A stretch of 16,905 nucleotides of DNA from NCBI GenBank assembly GCA_014762585.1, contig JABURN010000233.1:1-16905 (forward strand), read 5' to 3'. The DNA is from Methylophaga sp. (lineage in GTDB: Bacteria; Pseudomonadota; Gammaproteobacteria; Nitrosococcales; Methylophagaceae). The translations under genes were made by a program, and so were the position numbers. Below are positions 1 through 8,176 of this stretch, in pieces (position 1 is the stretch's first letter; each line of letters starts with the position of its first letter). The notes under the pieces are model-generated. The model ran no database searches and had not been told where the DNA came from. It saw only the letters and a program-made list of their open reading frames with translations.

Positions 1-1640
1 GTCTGGTCAGTCACGATATCGAAGAACACCAGACGATCTTTCATCTCAAAACCGCGTTCCAGTTCTTTACGCAAATCTTCCGGCTTCTCAATGCGAATAC
101 CTACATGACCATAGCTCTCGGTCAGTTTGACGAAATCCGGCAGCGATTCCATGTAGGAGTGCGAGTAACGGTTTTCATAGAAGAATTCCTGCCACTGACG
201 CACCATACCGAGATAACGATTGTTGAGGGCAACAATCTTAACCGGCAAACCGTATTGCAGACAGGTCGACAGCTCCTGAATACACATCTGGATACTGCCC
301 TCACCCGTGACACAGATAACAGTGTCTTCAGGGAAAGCAAACTGAACGCCCATAGCAGCCGGCAGGCCAAAGCCCATGGTGCCGAGACCACCGGAATTAA
401 TCCAGCGGTTCGGTTCATCAAAGCCGTAATACTGTGCCGCCCACATCTGATGCTGACCCACGTCAGAAGTCACATAGGCATCGCCGTTGGTGATCTCATG
501 GATCATCTCAACGACCATCTGCGGCTTGATCTTGTCGCTGTTGCGGTCATAGGACAGACACTTCATACCGCGCCAGCTGTTAATTTCCGCCCACCAGGCA
601 TCAATCGCCTTCTTGTCAGGTGACTTCTTGGAGGTTTCAAGCAAGCCGTTCATTTCCTGCAATACATCAGGCACGCTGCCGACGATCGGGATATCAACGG
701 TAATCGTTTTTGAAATCGATGACGGGTCGATATCGATATGAATGATCTTGGCATCCGGGCAGAACTCGGCAATTTTGCCGGTAACACGGTCGTCAAAACG
801 TGCACCGATAGCAATTAAGACATCGCAGTCATGCATCGCCATATTGGCTTCGTAGGTACCGTGCATGCCCAGCATACCAATGAATTGCTCATCACTGGAT
901 GGGTAAGCCCCCAGCCCCATCAGGGTACTGGTAATCGGATAACCCAGCTTGCGCACAAACTTGCGAAGTTCTTCTGAACCTTTGCCCAATACCACACCGC
1001 CACCGGTGTAAATCATCGGTTTCTTGGCAGACAGAAGCAGATCCACCGCGCGCTTGATCTGACCGCTATGGCCTTTCAAGGTCGGCTGATAAGAACGCAT
1101 CTGAACCGTTTCCGGATAGTGATATGGAATCTTGATATTCGGATCAGTAATATCTTTCGGTACGTCGACTACAACCGGACCGGGTCGGCCAGTGGTCGCA
1201 ACATAGAAAGCTTTCTTAACGGTTTCCGCCAGATCATGGATGTCTTTAACCAGAAAGTTGTGTTTGACGCACGGACGGGTGATACCGACGGCATCGACTT
1301 CCTGGAAGGCATCACTACCAATGTTGGCAGTAGCGACCTGACCGGTAATAACGACCATAGGAATAGAGTCCATATAAGCAGTCGCAATACCGGTAACGGC
1401 ATTGGTAGCACCAGGACCCGATGTGACTAAGACGACACCAGGCTTACCTGTAGCCCGTGCATAACCATCTGCTGCATGCGTCGCTGCCTGTTCGTGGCGC
1501 ACCAGGACGTGTTTGACATCCTCCTGGTTATACAGTGCATCATAGATATGCAGCACTGCACCGCCCGGATAACCGAACAGGAAATCGACACCTTCGTCTT
1601 TGAGACACTGAACCAGTATCTCGCCACCGCTTAATTCCAC
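1..1640 (-). CDS. ilvI: acetolactate synthase (AHAS) large subunit, 3' end cut by window edge
   Basis: This is the catalytic subunit of acetohydroxyacid synthase. It makes acetolactate or acetohydroxybutyrate from pyruvate with ThDP, the first shared step of Val/Leu/Ile synthesis, and works with a small regulatory subunit (ilvH/ilvN) expected downstream of the window. I chose the GTG at 1640-1638 because GAGGG lies about 7 bases upstream and the product begins [13 protein letters not shown] as in the family. Visible: the [15 protein letters not shown] segment, the ThDP-activating Glu at about residue 50 ([18 protein letters not shown]), [19 protein letters not shown], and the C-terminal ThDP/Mg segment, which reads TGEGSIQM around residue 447 rather than GDG, followed by [13 protein letters not shown]. 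About 546 residues are present against 574 in E. coli IlvI, so roughly 30 C-terminal residues are missing. It could equally be named ilvB. Identity is seen directly and is secure. Confidence 0.96.
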   Translation of the reverse strand, partial: MELSGGEILVQCLKDEGVDFLFGYPGGAVLHIYDALYNQEDVKHVLVRHEQAATHAADGYARATGKPGVVLVTSGPGATNAVTGIATAYMDSIPMVVITGQVATANIGSDAFQEVDAVGITRPCVKHNFLVKDIHDLAETVKKAFYVATTGRPGPVVVDVPKDITDPNIKIPYHYPETVQMRSYQPTLKGHSGQIKRAVDLLLSAKKPMIYTGGGVVLGKGSEELRKFVRKLGYPITSTLMGLGAYPSSDEQFIGMLGMHGTYEANMAMHDCDVLIAIGARFDDRVTGKIAEFCPDAKIIHIDIDPSSISKTITVDIPIVGSVPDVLQEMNGLLETSKKSPDKKAIDAWWAEINSWRGMKCLSYDRNSDKIKPQMVVEMIHEITNGDAYVTSDVGQHQMWAAQYYGFDEPNRWINSGGLGTMGFGLPAAMGVQFAFPEDTVICVTGEGSIQMCIQELSTCLQYGLPVKIVALNNRYLGMVRQWQEFFYENRYSHSYMESLPDFVKLTESYGHVGIRIEKPEDLRKELERGFEMKDRLVFFDIVTDQ

Positions 1641-1691
1641 GTGTTTCCCTCTTAATCTCGTCACGAGAAGCTTAAAAACATCAAACGTGTA

Positions 1692-1720
1692 AAGTTACTT
1701 GTAATGCGTGATAAGGTCAA
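1692..1720 (-). promoter_or_regulatory. candidate sigma70 promoter for ilvI
   Basis: On the minus strand TTGACC (1720-1715, 5/6 to consensus) is followed after 17 bases by TAACTT (1697-1692, 3/6). The predicted start near 1685 gives a leader of about 45 bases. No leader peptide with runs of Val/Leu/Ile codons fits in that leader, so classical ilv attenuation is not supported here. Inferred from hexamers only. Confidence 0.4.
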
Positions 1721-1760
1721 GAACAAGCGCTGTTGCCCTTCGAGCCCGGATCACAAGTTT

Positions 1761-1790
1761 TTCAGCTTAAGCTATTTGCTATGGCATAAT
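1761..1790 (+). promoter_or_regulatory. candidate pyrC promoter placing transcription start at the ATG
   Basis: CATAAT (1785-1790, 5/6 to TATAAT) lies only 8 bases before the pyrC ATG at 1799. A weak -35, TTCAGC (1761-1766), sits 18 bases upstream of it. Transcription would begin at about 1796-1799, leaving no room for a ribosome binding site. An in-frame TAA at 1787-1789 rules out a longer protein. Confidence 0.4.
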
Positions 1791-1798
1791 TCGCGGCT

Positions 1799-2848
1799 AT
1801 GACACAAATAAAACCAACTGAAATTACCCTCACCCGTCCCGACGACTGGCATCTCCACTTGCGGGACGATTCTGCCCTTTCCCGCACCGTGCCCGACACC
1901 GCGCGCGTATTTGCCCGTGCGATTGTGATGCCTAATTTACGCCCGCCGGTGACGACTGTCGACATGGCCCGGGATTATCGTCAGCGCATCATGGCCGCAT
2001 TGCCTGAAGACAGTGTATTTCAGCCATTAATGACCCTGTACCTGACAGACAACACCCGCGCCAATGAAATTCACCGCGCCAAAGACAGCGGGTTTATTCA
2101 TGCTGTCAAACTTTACCCGGCCGGTGCAACCACCAATTCCGATGCCGGTGTCACTGACCTTAAACATTGCCACGCTGCTTTGGAAGCCATGCAGGAGCGC
2201 GGTGTCCCATTGCTGGTTCATGGTGAGGTCACGAGTGCCGATATCGACGTCTTTGATCGCGAAAAAGTCTTCATCGACCGCGTGCTGCAACCGCTGTTAA
2301 AGGACTTTCCTGAACTCAAAGTCGTGTTCGAACATATCACCACCGCCGATGCCGCAGTGTTTGTTGCCGAAGCGGAAGATCGCATCGCTGCGACCATCAC
2401 GCCACATCACTTGCTGCTGAACCGCAATGATCTGCTGGTTGGTGGTATTCACCCGCATCATTACTGTTTGCCGGTATTAAAACGCAATACCCATCAACAG
2501 GCGCTGATTCAGGCGGCGACCAGTGGCAGCCCCAAGTTCTTCCTGGGCACTGACAGCGCACCGCATCCCCGTGCCGGTAAAGAAAACAGCTGTGGCTGCG
2601 CCGGTATTTACAGTGCTCATGCGGCCATTGAACTCTATGCTGAAGCCTTTGAAATGGCTGGCGCCCTGGACAAGCTGGAAGGTTTCGCCAGTTTCTTCGG
2701 ACCGGACTTTTACGGTTTAGCCAGAAACAATGACAACATCACGCTGAGCAAAAACAGCTGGCAGGTACCGGAGAAACTCAGCTTTGCTGATAGTGAACTG
2801 GTGCCGATGCGTGCAGGGGGACTGATTGGCTGGCAACTAACGGCCTGA
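1799..2848 (+). CDS. pyrC: dihydroorotase
   Basis: Dihydroorotase catalyses the reversible cyclisation of N-carbamoyl-aspartate to dihydroorotate, the third step of UMP synthesis, in the cytoplasm. The 349-residue product matches the length of E. coli PyrC (348) and aligns along its whole length. Metal and substrate residues are visible: H18 and H20 in DDWHLHLRD with R22, the lysine expected to be carbamylated K104 ([13 protein letters not shown]), H141 (LLVHGEVT), H179 (VFEHITT) and the catalytic D252 (FLGTDSAPH). The SCGCAG motif near 264-269 is also typical. The ATG at 1799 is the only start possible, because an in-frame stop lies 12 bases upstream. No Shine-Dalgarno sequence precedes it. 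Its last 12 bases overlap the convergent diguanylate cyclase gene. Confidence 0.98.
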   Translation: MTQIKPTEITLTRPDDWHLHLRDDSALSRTVPDTARVFARAIVMPNLRPPVTTVDMARDYRQRIMAALPEDSVFQPLMTLYLTDNTRANEIHRAKDSGFIHAVKLYPAGATTNSDAGVTDLKHCHAALEAMQERGVPLLVHGEVTSADIDVFDREKVFIDRVLQPLLKDFPELKVVFEHITTADAAVFVAEAEDRIAATITPHHLLLNRNDLLVGGIHPHHYCLPVLKRNTHQQALIQAATSGSPKFFLGTDSAPHPRAGKENSCGCAGIYSAHAAIELYAEAFEMAGALDKLEGFASFFGPDFYGLARNNDNITLSKNSWQVPEKLSFADSELVPMRAGGLIGWQLTA

Positions 2849-3814
2849 TTGCTGTTTTTTACCTTTATGTTTCCGAAGGTACATCAGTTGGTCGCCTTCA
2901 GCTAACAAATCTTCCAGTCCCTGATGTTTATCTGCGTCGAAATGCACCAAACCATGAGAATAGGTAATTTTGTAGTCCAGCGTTTGTTCCCGGTTGGCTT
3001 GCTCTACCATAGCGGCAAATCGAAGCAGGATCTTGTCCACGTCTGATTCATTCGCGTTGGGTAAGAGTAATGCAAACTCATCTCCGCCCAAACGGGCGGC
3101 AATATCGGTCTGACGACATACCTGCCTCAGCATATCGGCAAAGCTTTTCAGCGCTCTGTCACCTTCGGCATGGCCGAATCGATCGTTGATCGGTTTGAAC
3201 TTATTGAGATCGATAAACACCAGGCTCACTGGCAGCTTTTGACGACGACAAAGGCTCAGAGCCTGATTGGCAGAAGCAAAAAAACCGCGTCGGTTCGGGA
3301 TTTCAGTCAACTCATCTATGGTAGCCAGTTGAACAGCATGGATTTCATGCTCCACGATCCTCGCCAGATCCTGCAGGATAAGACGTTCACGTTCACTGAA
3401 ATGCCTTGGCTTTGAATCAACCAGACACAGTGTGCCTAGCTTTTTGCCATTGAGATAGCGAATGGGATAACCCGCATAGAAGCGGACGAAAGGTTCACCA
3501 ATGACCGATGGATTATCTGCAAAACGCGGATCTTGATGAGTGTCCTGAATGACGAATGCATCATCCCCCAGAATGGCGTGACCACAAAACGAAATATCTC
3601 TGTCCGTTTGCGTTACTGAAATACCCTGACATGACATAAACCACTGACGGTTCTCATCAACCAGGCTAACTAAGGCGATTGGGACTTCGAATACATGCAA
3701 AGCCAGTCGAGTGAGTCTGTCAAAACGCTCATCCCTCTCTGAATCAAGTAGGTTCAGGGATCTCAGCGTGGCGATTCTCTCTTCTTCATCAGCCGGTTTA
3801 TCTGGCGTTAGCAT
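2837..3814 (-). CDS. diguanylate cyclase with N-terminal GAF domain
   Basis: This predicted cytoplasmic enzyme (325 residues) would make cyclic di-GMP from two GTP. An N-terminal GAF sensor spans about residues 20-160 ([49 protein letters not shown]). The GGDEF domain spans about 165-320: it opens with the family hallmark [13 protein letters not shown], has [20 protein letters not shown] for nucleotide and metal binding, and the intact active-site loop GGDEF at 243-247. An RxxD motif (R234-D237) lies exactly five residues before GGDEF, the layout of the product-binding inhibitory I-site, so feedback inhibition by c-di-GMP is expected. No membrane segment is seen. The GAF ligand is unknown. 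The gene stands alone and converges on pyrC. Confidence 0.93.
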   Translation of the reverse strand: MLTPDKPADEEERIATLRSLNLLDSERDERFDRLTRLALHVFEVPIALVSLVDENRQWFMSCQGISVTQTDRDISFCGHAILGDDAFVIQDTHQDPRFADNPSVIGEPFVRFYAGYPIRYLNGKKLGTLCLVDSKPRHFSERERLILQDLARIVEHEIHAVQLATIDELTEIPNRRGFFASANQALSLCRRQKLPVSLVFIDLNKFKPINDRFGHAEGDRALKSFADMLRQVCRQTDIAARLGGDEFALLLPNANESDVDKILLRFAAMVEQANREQTLDYKITYSHGLVHFDADKHQGLEDLLAEGDQLMYLRKHKGKKQQSGR

Positions 3815-3846
3815 AAATGCACCAATTGTTAGCTTTGTTTCAAGGT

Positions 3847-3852
3847 ATCATA
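3847..3852 (-). promoter_or_regulatory. possible -10 element for the diguanylate cyclase gene
   Basis: On the minus strand the hexamer TATGAT (5/6 to TATAAT) lies about 33 bases before the start codon at 3814. No convincing -35 sequence sits 16-18 bases upstream, so this is a weak call. Confidence 0.25.
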
Positions 3853-3901
3853 CTAAGACAAATAAAAGACCTGATTTTCACCATAGTTTGTTGTGATAAA
3901 T

Positions 3902-3939
3902 TTCAAAAAACAAAAAACCCCGAGCTAGGCTCAGGGTTT
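3902..3939 (-). terminator. intrinsic terminator after purC
   Basis: On the minus strand an 11-bp stem (3939-3929 with 3925-3915, one G-U pair, 3-base loop CTA) is followed by a T-rich tract corresponding to the A-run at 3906-3917. It lies about 27 bases after the purC stop codon and closes the dapA-bamC-MBL-purC run. Confidence 0.9.
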
Positions 3940-3965
3940 ATTAGCTTATTCCAGAAAAGCAGATA

Positions 3966-4676
3966 TCACAGCGGCACACCGATGCGTTGAGCGACCTCTT
4001 CATAGGCTTCAATGACACCGCCCAGCCCTTGTCTGAAACGATCCTTATCCAGCTTCTTGCGCGTCTGTGCATCCCACAGACGACAGCCATCAGGACTGAA
4101 TTCATCACCCAGATAAACCGCACCTTTGAATAAGCCGAATTCCAGTTTGTAGTCGACCAGAATCATGCCTGCATCCGCAAACAGCTTATTCAAAAGCTCA
4201 TTAACTTTGAATGTTAACTCTTTCATTTTCTTGACATCTTCGGCTTTAGCCCAGCCGAAAGTCTCAATGTGATACTCATTAACCATGGGGTCATGCAGCG
4301 CGTCATTTTTGAGGAAGAACTCAAACACCGGCGGATTCAATTCCATGCCATCCTCAACACCCAAGCGACGAACCAGACTGCCGGATGCCACGTTCCGCAC
4401 CACACACTCAACCGGAATCATCTTCATGTTCTTAACCAGTGATTCGGTCTCATTGAGCAGCTTTTCGAAATGGGTGGGGATACCGTTATCGGCGAGATAC
4501 TGCATGATGTGGGCGTTGAATCGATTATTTACCTCACCTTTGCGGCTCAGCTGTTCAACCTTTTCCCCGTCAAAAGCGGAAGTGTCGTCTCTGAAGCTCA
4601 GGACCACGTAATCATTGTCATCAGTGGCAAAAACGCTCTTCGCCTTGCCTGAATACAGTTCTTGTTTCTTTTCCAT
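3966..4676 (-). CDS. purC: phosphoribosylaminoimidazole-succinocarboxamide synthase (SAICAR synthetase)
   Basis: This cytoplasmic enzyme joins CAIR and aspartate with ATP to give SAICAR in de novo purine synthesis. The 236 residues align end to end with E. coli PurC (237). Hallmarks are [11 protein letters not shown] at the N-terminus (nucleotide-binding strand), [18 protein letters not shown], the signature [43 protein letters not shown] and [14 protein letters not shown]. The ATG at 4676 has an AAAGAG-type ribosome binding site about 8 bases upstream. It starts 11 bases after the stop of the metallo-beta-lactamase-fold gene, so the two are almost certainly co-transcribed, and a terminator follows purC. 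Identity is seen directly and is secure. Confidence 0.98.
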   Translation of the reverse strand: MEKKQELYSGKAKSVFATDDNDYVVLSFRDDTSAFDGEKVEQLSRKGEVNNRFNAHIMQYLADNGIPTHFEKLLNETESLVKNMKMIPVECVVRNVASGSLVRRLGVEDGMELNPPVFEFFLKNDALHDPMVNEYHIETFGWAKAEDVKKMKELTFKVNELLNKLFADAGMILVDYKLEFGLFKGAVYLGDEFSPDGCRLWDAQTRKKLDKDRFRQGLGGVIEAYEEVAQRIGVPL

Positions 4677-4687
4677 TGCTATTCTCT

Positions 4688-5455
4688 TTATCGGGTGACC
4701 AGTTCGCGCCAGCCAAAACCGGCATCCTGTTCAGCGACACCTATCCAGTTTTCTTCACACTGCAGGGCTTTGGCCAGTAACGGGACGACAATCGACGGAC
4801 AGTTGTTCTTTTCCGAGATATGCATCGCCATGATGTGCTGCAATTTCGAGGTGTCAATTTTCTCAAGTAATGTCGCAGATTGCACGTTATTTAAATGCCC
4901 GAGTCTGCCACCGACCCGACGTTTCAGATGCTCCGGGTATTCTCCCTGCTCCAGCATGGTGACATCATGATTGGTCTCCAGCAGCAGGCCGTCACAGGCA
5001 TTGAGGGTGTCTTCAATCAACGGCGTAATGGAGCCAACATCAGTCAGTAAGCCCAGCCGATGCTGACCACTGCCGAAAACAAACTGGCTGGGTTCACGGG
5101 CATCGTGTGGCACCGGGAAAGGTTCCACTTCAATGTCGTTAATCGTAAAGCGTTCGTGGCAATTGAACTCACGGATATGGGCACTAATATCTGCAGGCAG
5201 ACAACCGGCCGTACCGGGCGTGGCATACACGGGCAGGCGGTGCTTGCGCGCCATCACCCTGACACCGGCCATATGATCGGCGTGCTCATGGGTAATGAGT
5301 ATCGCCGTCAGCGAGCGGGCATCAATATCAAGCTGCTGCAGTCTTTTCTCGGCCTCACGAGCAGAAAAACCACAATCAATCATGAGTGTGGTTTTTCCGT
5401 GCGTGACTATGGTTGCATTGCCTCGACTACCGCTACCGAGGGAAGCAAAACGCAT
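4688..5455 (-). CDS. metallo-beta-lactamase-fold hydrolase (YycJ/WalJ-like)
   Basis: A 255-residue cytoplasmic metallo-hydrolase. The N-terminus ([17 protein letters not shown]) and the overall layout are those of the YycJ/WalJ-like branch of the MBL superfamily. The metal motif THEHADH is complete (H56, H58, D60, H61), with further likely ligands H117 (VPHDA), D139 (LLTDVG) and H187 (LGHLNN) or H212 (AMHISEKN). A substrate cannot be read from the sequence; relatives have been linked to nucleic-acid or cell-wall functions, which is family knowledge rather than evidence here. Its ATG overlaps the bamC stop by one base (TAATG on the minus strand), implying translational coupling, and purC follows after 11 bases. 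The same gene sits between bamC and purC in some other gammaproteobacteria, as I recall for pseudomonads. Confidence 0.88.
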   Translation of the reverse strand: MRFASLGSGSRGNATIVTHGKTTLMIDCGFSAREAEKRLQQLDIDARSLTAILITHEHADHMAGVRVMARKHRLPVYATPGTAGCLPADISAHIREFNCHERFTINDIEVEPFPVPHDAREPSQFVFGSGQHRLGLLTDVGSITPLIEDTLNACDGLLLETNHDVTMLEQGEYPEHLKRRVGGRLGHLNNVQSATLLEKIDTSKLQHIMAMHISEKNNCPSIVVPLLAKALQCEENWIGVAEQDAGFGWRELVTR

Positions 5456-6486
5456 TAGGGTGCAAGCTGCTCCTGAATCAGGTTCAGCAGACGTTTGGCG
5501 GTGTCACTGGAAGTGCGTTTTTGTTCCGCGTCCAATACCACCACACGGGTGTCTGACGCTTCTGAAATCAGCTTGATGTAGTAATACTCTTCCGGTTTTT
5601 CTTCCACTTCATCGCGCCAGAAAGCGAGGCCGCTGAAGAAACCTTCTTCTTCCTGCTCAATTTCCTTGAATGGATCGATGTAGCGGACGAAGTAGTGACC
5701 AAGACTGCGGTCACGGTCTTCAACAGAGAAACCTTTGCTATCCAACACGCGACCGACGCGACGCCAGGCTGTCTGGAAGTCCTGTTCGATAAACAGACTT
5801 TGTTGACCACCCTCTTCGTCAATCAGCAGAACGCGGGCTGTTTCTTCCGGTGGTGGTGCCGGCTGGGCGATTCGCATTTCCTGCACATCTTCCTGGTACA
5901 GTGTGCCGAGGTAATCAGCCAGTTGGCGCAGAGTCGCTTCATTCTTCTGCGAGTTAGTGCGGGTCTCATCAACAGCGCTCAGGTACACTTTGGACTGTTT
6001 GGTGCTGTCACCGCGTTCCATGCGAATGCGGTAGGCATAGCCATCGGCATCCGGAGTGGTATCCATCAGACCGATACGGCTGTCGATACGCTCAATCGCC
6101 AGGCCCTGGGTTTTCCAGAAGTCCTGAATGCGTTGCCAGGTGACGTCTCTTTCACCGGGCACAACCAGATGGCGGGTCGCGCCTTCACCAGCCAGTGAAG
6201 GTTTCTTATCAGGCTGGATGTTGTATTTGGCAGCGAGTGGATTGTTTGCGGCTTCCTCAAACTCGGAATAAGTGGCGGTGGAATTTTTTTCACCGGCGAT
6301 ATCATCGTTGATGCGGTTTGTGCTCAGTTCTGGTGGCACATCCAGCGGCGGCATGGTTTCAGCACGGCGATATTCCTGGGTGTTATCAGGAACGACTTCG
6401 TCCAGGTTAGAAAATGCGCCACAAGCACTCAATACGGACGTCATCATGACGACCAGCGATGTTTGTTTGAAATGTTTCGCGTTCAT
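5455..6486 (-). CDS. bamC: outer membrane protein assembly factor BamC (NlpB lipoprotein)
   Basis: BamC is a lipoprotein subunit of the BAM complex, which folds beta-barrel proteins into the outer membrane. The 343-residue product (E. coli BamC 344) has a signal peptide with a lipobox ending LSAC, so C22 should be the lipidated N-terminus. Glycine at +2 predicts outer-membrane sorting. The unstructured BamD-binding segment follows (CGAFSNLDEVVPDNTQEYRR), then two helix-grip domains at about residues 100-210 and 225-343. Gene order dapA-bamC-(MBL)-purC matches the E. coli dapA-nlpB-purC arrangement with one added gene. It starts 23 bases after dapA and its stop overlaps the next start codon. 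The ribosome binding site is weak (GGGTG about 14 bases upstream), so coupling to dapA translation is plausible. Confidence 0.95.
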   Translation of the reverse strand: MNAKHFKQTSLVVMMTSVLSACGAFSNLDEVVPDNTQEYRRAETMPPLDVPPELSTNRINDDIAGEKNSTATYSEFEEAANNPLAAKYNIQPDKKPSLAGEGATRHLVVPGERDVTWQRIQDFWKTQGLAIERIDSRIGLMDTTPDADGYAYRIRMERGDSTKQSKVYLSAVDETRTNSQKNEATLRQLADYLGTLYQEDVQEMRIAQPAPPPEETARVLLIDEEGGQQSLFIEQDFQTAWRRVGRVLDSKGFSVEDRDRSLGHYFVRYIDPFKEIEQEEEGFFSGLAFWRDEVEEKPEEYYYIKLISEASDTRVVVLDAEQKRTSSDTAKRLLNLIQEQLAP

Positions 6487-6509
6487 TTAATACAGTTCAC
6501 CCATTTATT

Positions 6510-7388
6510 CTAATTCAGAACACCCGCCGTAATGAGGGCCTCGCGCACTGACTGATGGTATTTTTCCGACAATACCGTCATGGGCAGACGAATCCCTTTC
6601 GGAATCATTCCCATTTCAGCCAGTGCCCATTTAACAGGAATCGGGTTAGCCTCGACAAATAAAAATTGATGAAGGGCAACCAATTTCTGATTAATTTCTC
6701 TTGCTTTTTCTTCGTCACCATTGATGGCTGCCATGCACATTTCATGCATGAGCCTCGGCGCCACATTCGCTGTGACAGAGATCACACCACAACCGCCGGC
6801 AAGGATAAAGTCAACGGTATTGGCGTCTTCGCCGGTGTAGATCTCAAAGTCTTCGGTCGAAAGCTGACGAATTTGCTGAACCCGTGAAACGTCACCGGAA
6901 GCTTCCTTGATACCGATAATATTACGAATTTCAGACAAGCGCCCGACTGTTTCCGGCACCAGGTCAGAAGCGGTGCGACCGGGTACGTTATACAGAATTT
7001 GCGGAATATCAACTGCTTCGGCGATAGCCTTGAAGTGGAGATACATACCTTCCTGGGTAGGCTTATTATAGTAGGGCGCTACCAGCAAGGCAGCATCTGC
7101 ACCCAGATCTTTGGCGTATTGTGTAAGTTCGATGGCTTCCGAAGTGGAGTTGGCACCGGTACCGGCGATCACCGGGACGCGGCCGTTGACCTGCTCGACC
7201 ACTTTGCGGATCACCGCACAGTGCTCCTCGACGCTCAAAGTGGCAGACTCACCGGTCGTACCCACAGCGACGATGGCATCAGTTCCCTCGCTGATATGAA
7301 ATTCAATCAGCTTTCGCAGGCTGTCATCATCCAGTGCACCGTCTTCATGCATGGGGGTGACAAGCGCTACCATACTGCCGCTATACAT
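6510..7388 (-). CDS. dapA: 4-hydroxy-tetrahydrodipicolinate synthase
   Basis: DapA condenses pyruvate with aspartate semialdehyde, the first committed step to diaminopimelate and lysine, feeding both protein and peptidoglycan synthesis. The 292-residue product equals E. coli DapA in length. The Schiff-base lysine is K161 ([10 protein letters not shown]). The catalytic triad is Y133 (ILYNVPGRT), T44 (GTTGES) and Y107 ([11 protein letters not shown]), and R138 is the substrate-binding arginine. The start ATG at 7388 gives [13 protein letters not shown], matching the family, with GGAG about 11 bases upstream. It is the first gene of the run ending at purC. A stem-loop lies between its putative promoter and start codon. 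Confidence 0.98.
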   Translation of the reverse strand: MYSGSMVALVTPMHEDGALDDDSLRKLIEFHISEGTDAIVAVGTTGESATLSVEEHCAVIRKVVEQVNGRVPVIAGTGANSTSEAIELTQYAKDLGADAALLVAPYYNKPTQEGMYLHFKAIAEAVDIPQILYNVPGRTASDLVPETVGRLSEIRNIIGIKEASGDVSRVQQIRQLSTEDFEIYTGEDANTVDFILAGGCGVISVTANVAPRLMHEMCMAAINGDEEKAREINQKLVALHQFLFVEANPIPVKWALAEMGMIPKGIRLPMTVLSEKYHQSVREALITAGVLN

Positions 7389-7404
7389 AATTTATGAGAC
7401 TCCG

Positions 7405-7434
7405 GAAAAATAACAGGCATGGTACTTTGCCTGT
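7405..7434 (-). terminator. stem-loop plus T-rich tract in the dapA leader (possible attenuator)
   Basis: On the minus strand ACAGGCA (7434-7428) and TGCCTGT (7419-7413) form a perfect 7-bp stem with an 8-base loop, followed directly by TATTTTT (7412-7406). This looks like a modest intrinsic terminator placed 17 bases before the dapA start. The gene on the other side is divergent, so it does not end a neighbouring transcript. Attenuation is an inference. Confidence 0.4.
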
Positions 7435-7465
7435 ATGTTGATGACAAGATCAGCGGTGATTGTGT

Positions 7466-7494
7466 AAGGTACGTTTCTCCCTAAATCGTTTCAA
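7466..7494 (-). promoter_or_regulatory. candidate dapA operon promoter
   Basis: On the minus strand TTGAAA (7494-7489) and TACCTT (7471-7466) are separated by exactly 17 bases. The start would fall near 7459, giving a leader of about 70 bases that contains the stem-loop at 7413-7434. The -35 lies next to the bcp ribosome binding site on the other strand. Confidence 0.45.
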
Positions 7495-7508
7495 AACAGG
7501 ATGATCAG

Positions 7509-7976
7509 ATGAGTCAAGTTGCAGTGGGACAAAAGGTCCCTGACTTTGAAGTGCCGAGCACCGGCGATAAAACCTTTCGTCTCTCCGATTATAAAGGTCA
7601 AAACGTACTGATTTATTTTTATCCCAAGGACAGCACACCAGGCTGTACCACTGAAGGCCAGAACTTCCGCGACAATATTGAGTTTTTCAACCAGCATGAC
7701 ACGGTCATTGTGGGTGTTTCACGAGACAGCCTGAGAAAGCATGAAAACTTCAAAGAGAAACAGTGTTTCCCCTTTGATCTGCTATCAGACGAGGATGAAG
7801 CCGTATGCAAACTGTTTGACGTCATCAAACTCAAGAAAATGTATGGCAAAGAACACTCGGGTATCGAACGCAGTACCTTTTTAATTGATAAAGAGGGTGT
7901 GCTGCGTCATGAGTGGCGTAAGGTGAAAGTCAAAGAACACGTCGATGAGGTTAAGGAAGTTATATCGGCACTTTAA
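7509..7976 (+). CDS. bcp: thioredoxin-dependent thiol peroxidase, Bcp/PrxQ family
   Basis: This peroxiredoxin reduces hydrogen peroxide and organic hydroperoxides in the cytoplasm, recycled by thioredoxin. The 155-residue product (E. coli Bcp 156) has the thioredoxin-fold start VGQKVPDFEVP and the active-site motif YPKDSTPGCTTEG with peroxidatic C46. In E. coli Bcp a resolving cysteine lies four residues later (CxxxxC). Here that place is G50, and the only other cysteines are C86 (KEKQCFPFDLLSD) and C100. C86 is the better candidate, as in PrxQ forms whose resolving cysteine sits in the following helix; otherwise it acts as a 1-Cys enzyme. The ribosome binding site CAGGA ends 7 bases before the ATG. 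It is divergent from dapA. Family assignment is secure; the recycling mechanism is inferred. Confidence 0.94.
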   Translation: MSQVAVGQKVPDFEVPSTGDKTFRLSDYKGQNVLIYFYPKDSTPGCTTEGQNFRDNIEFFNQHDTVIVGVSRDSLRKHENFKEKQCFPFDLLSDEDEAVCKLFDVIKLKKMYGKEHSGIERSTFLIDKEGVLRHEWRKVKVKEHVDEVKEVISAL

Positions 7977-8064
7977 ATACCTATTAAAAATCAACGGGTT
8001 GAAAGCACATGCAAGCACTGTTTTGGACCGCTGATTTATATTCAACAAACTTGTTCGCACTATT

Positions 8065-8095
8065 CTGGTGCGCCGTTTTGATGACGGCGCATCAG
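8065..8095. other. strong 12-bp stem-loop in the bcp-MCP intergenic space
   Basis: The arms 8065-8076 and 8084-8095 pair over 12 bp with a single G-T (wobble) position and a 7-base loop. No T-run follows on either strand, so this is not a standard intrinsic terminator. It may protect the 3' end of bcp mRNA, act with Rho, or be an operator. It lies inside a possible 38-codon reading frame (8009-8125). Confidence 0.55.
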
Positions 8096-8176
8096 ATTAA
8101 CAACAGAAAACATCTATTTAGTTAGCTGGCAAAGTAATTGCTCTGTCTTTACTGGTAACAACAACAGAGAAAGACA

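Noticed and set aside
105..623. 172-codon open frame on the plus strand within ilvI
   Set aside because: It is antisense to the conserved C-terminal domain of acetolactate synthase and has no recognisable domain.
1641..1690. Attenuator with leader peptide before ilvI
   Set aside because: The predicted leader is about 45 bases. The only stem (TCTCG/CGAGA) is short, lacks a T-run, and no Val/Leu/Ile-rich peptide is encoded.
5695..6198. 167-codon open frame opposite bamC
   Set aside because: It is an antisense shadow of a well-supported lipoprotein gene and has no ribosome binding site or domain.
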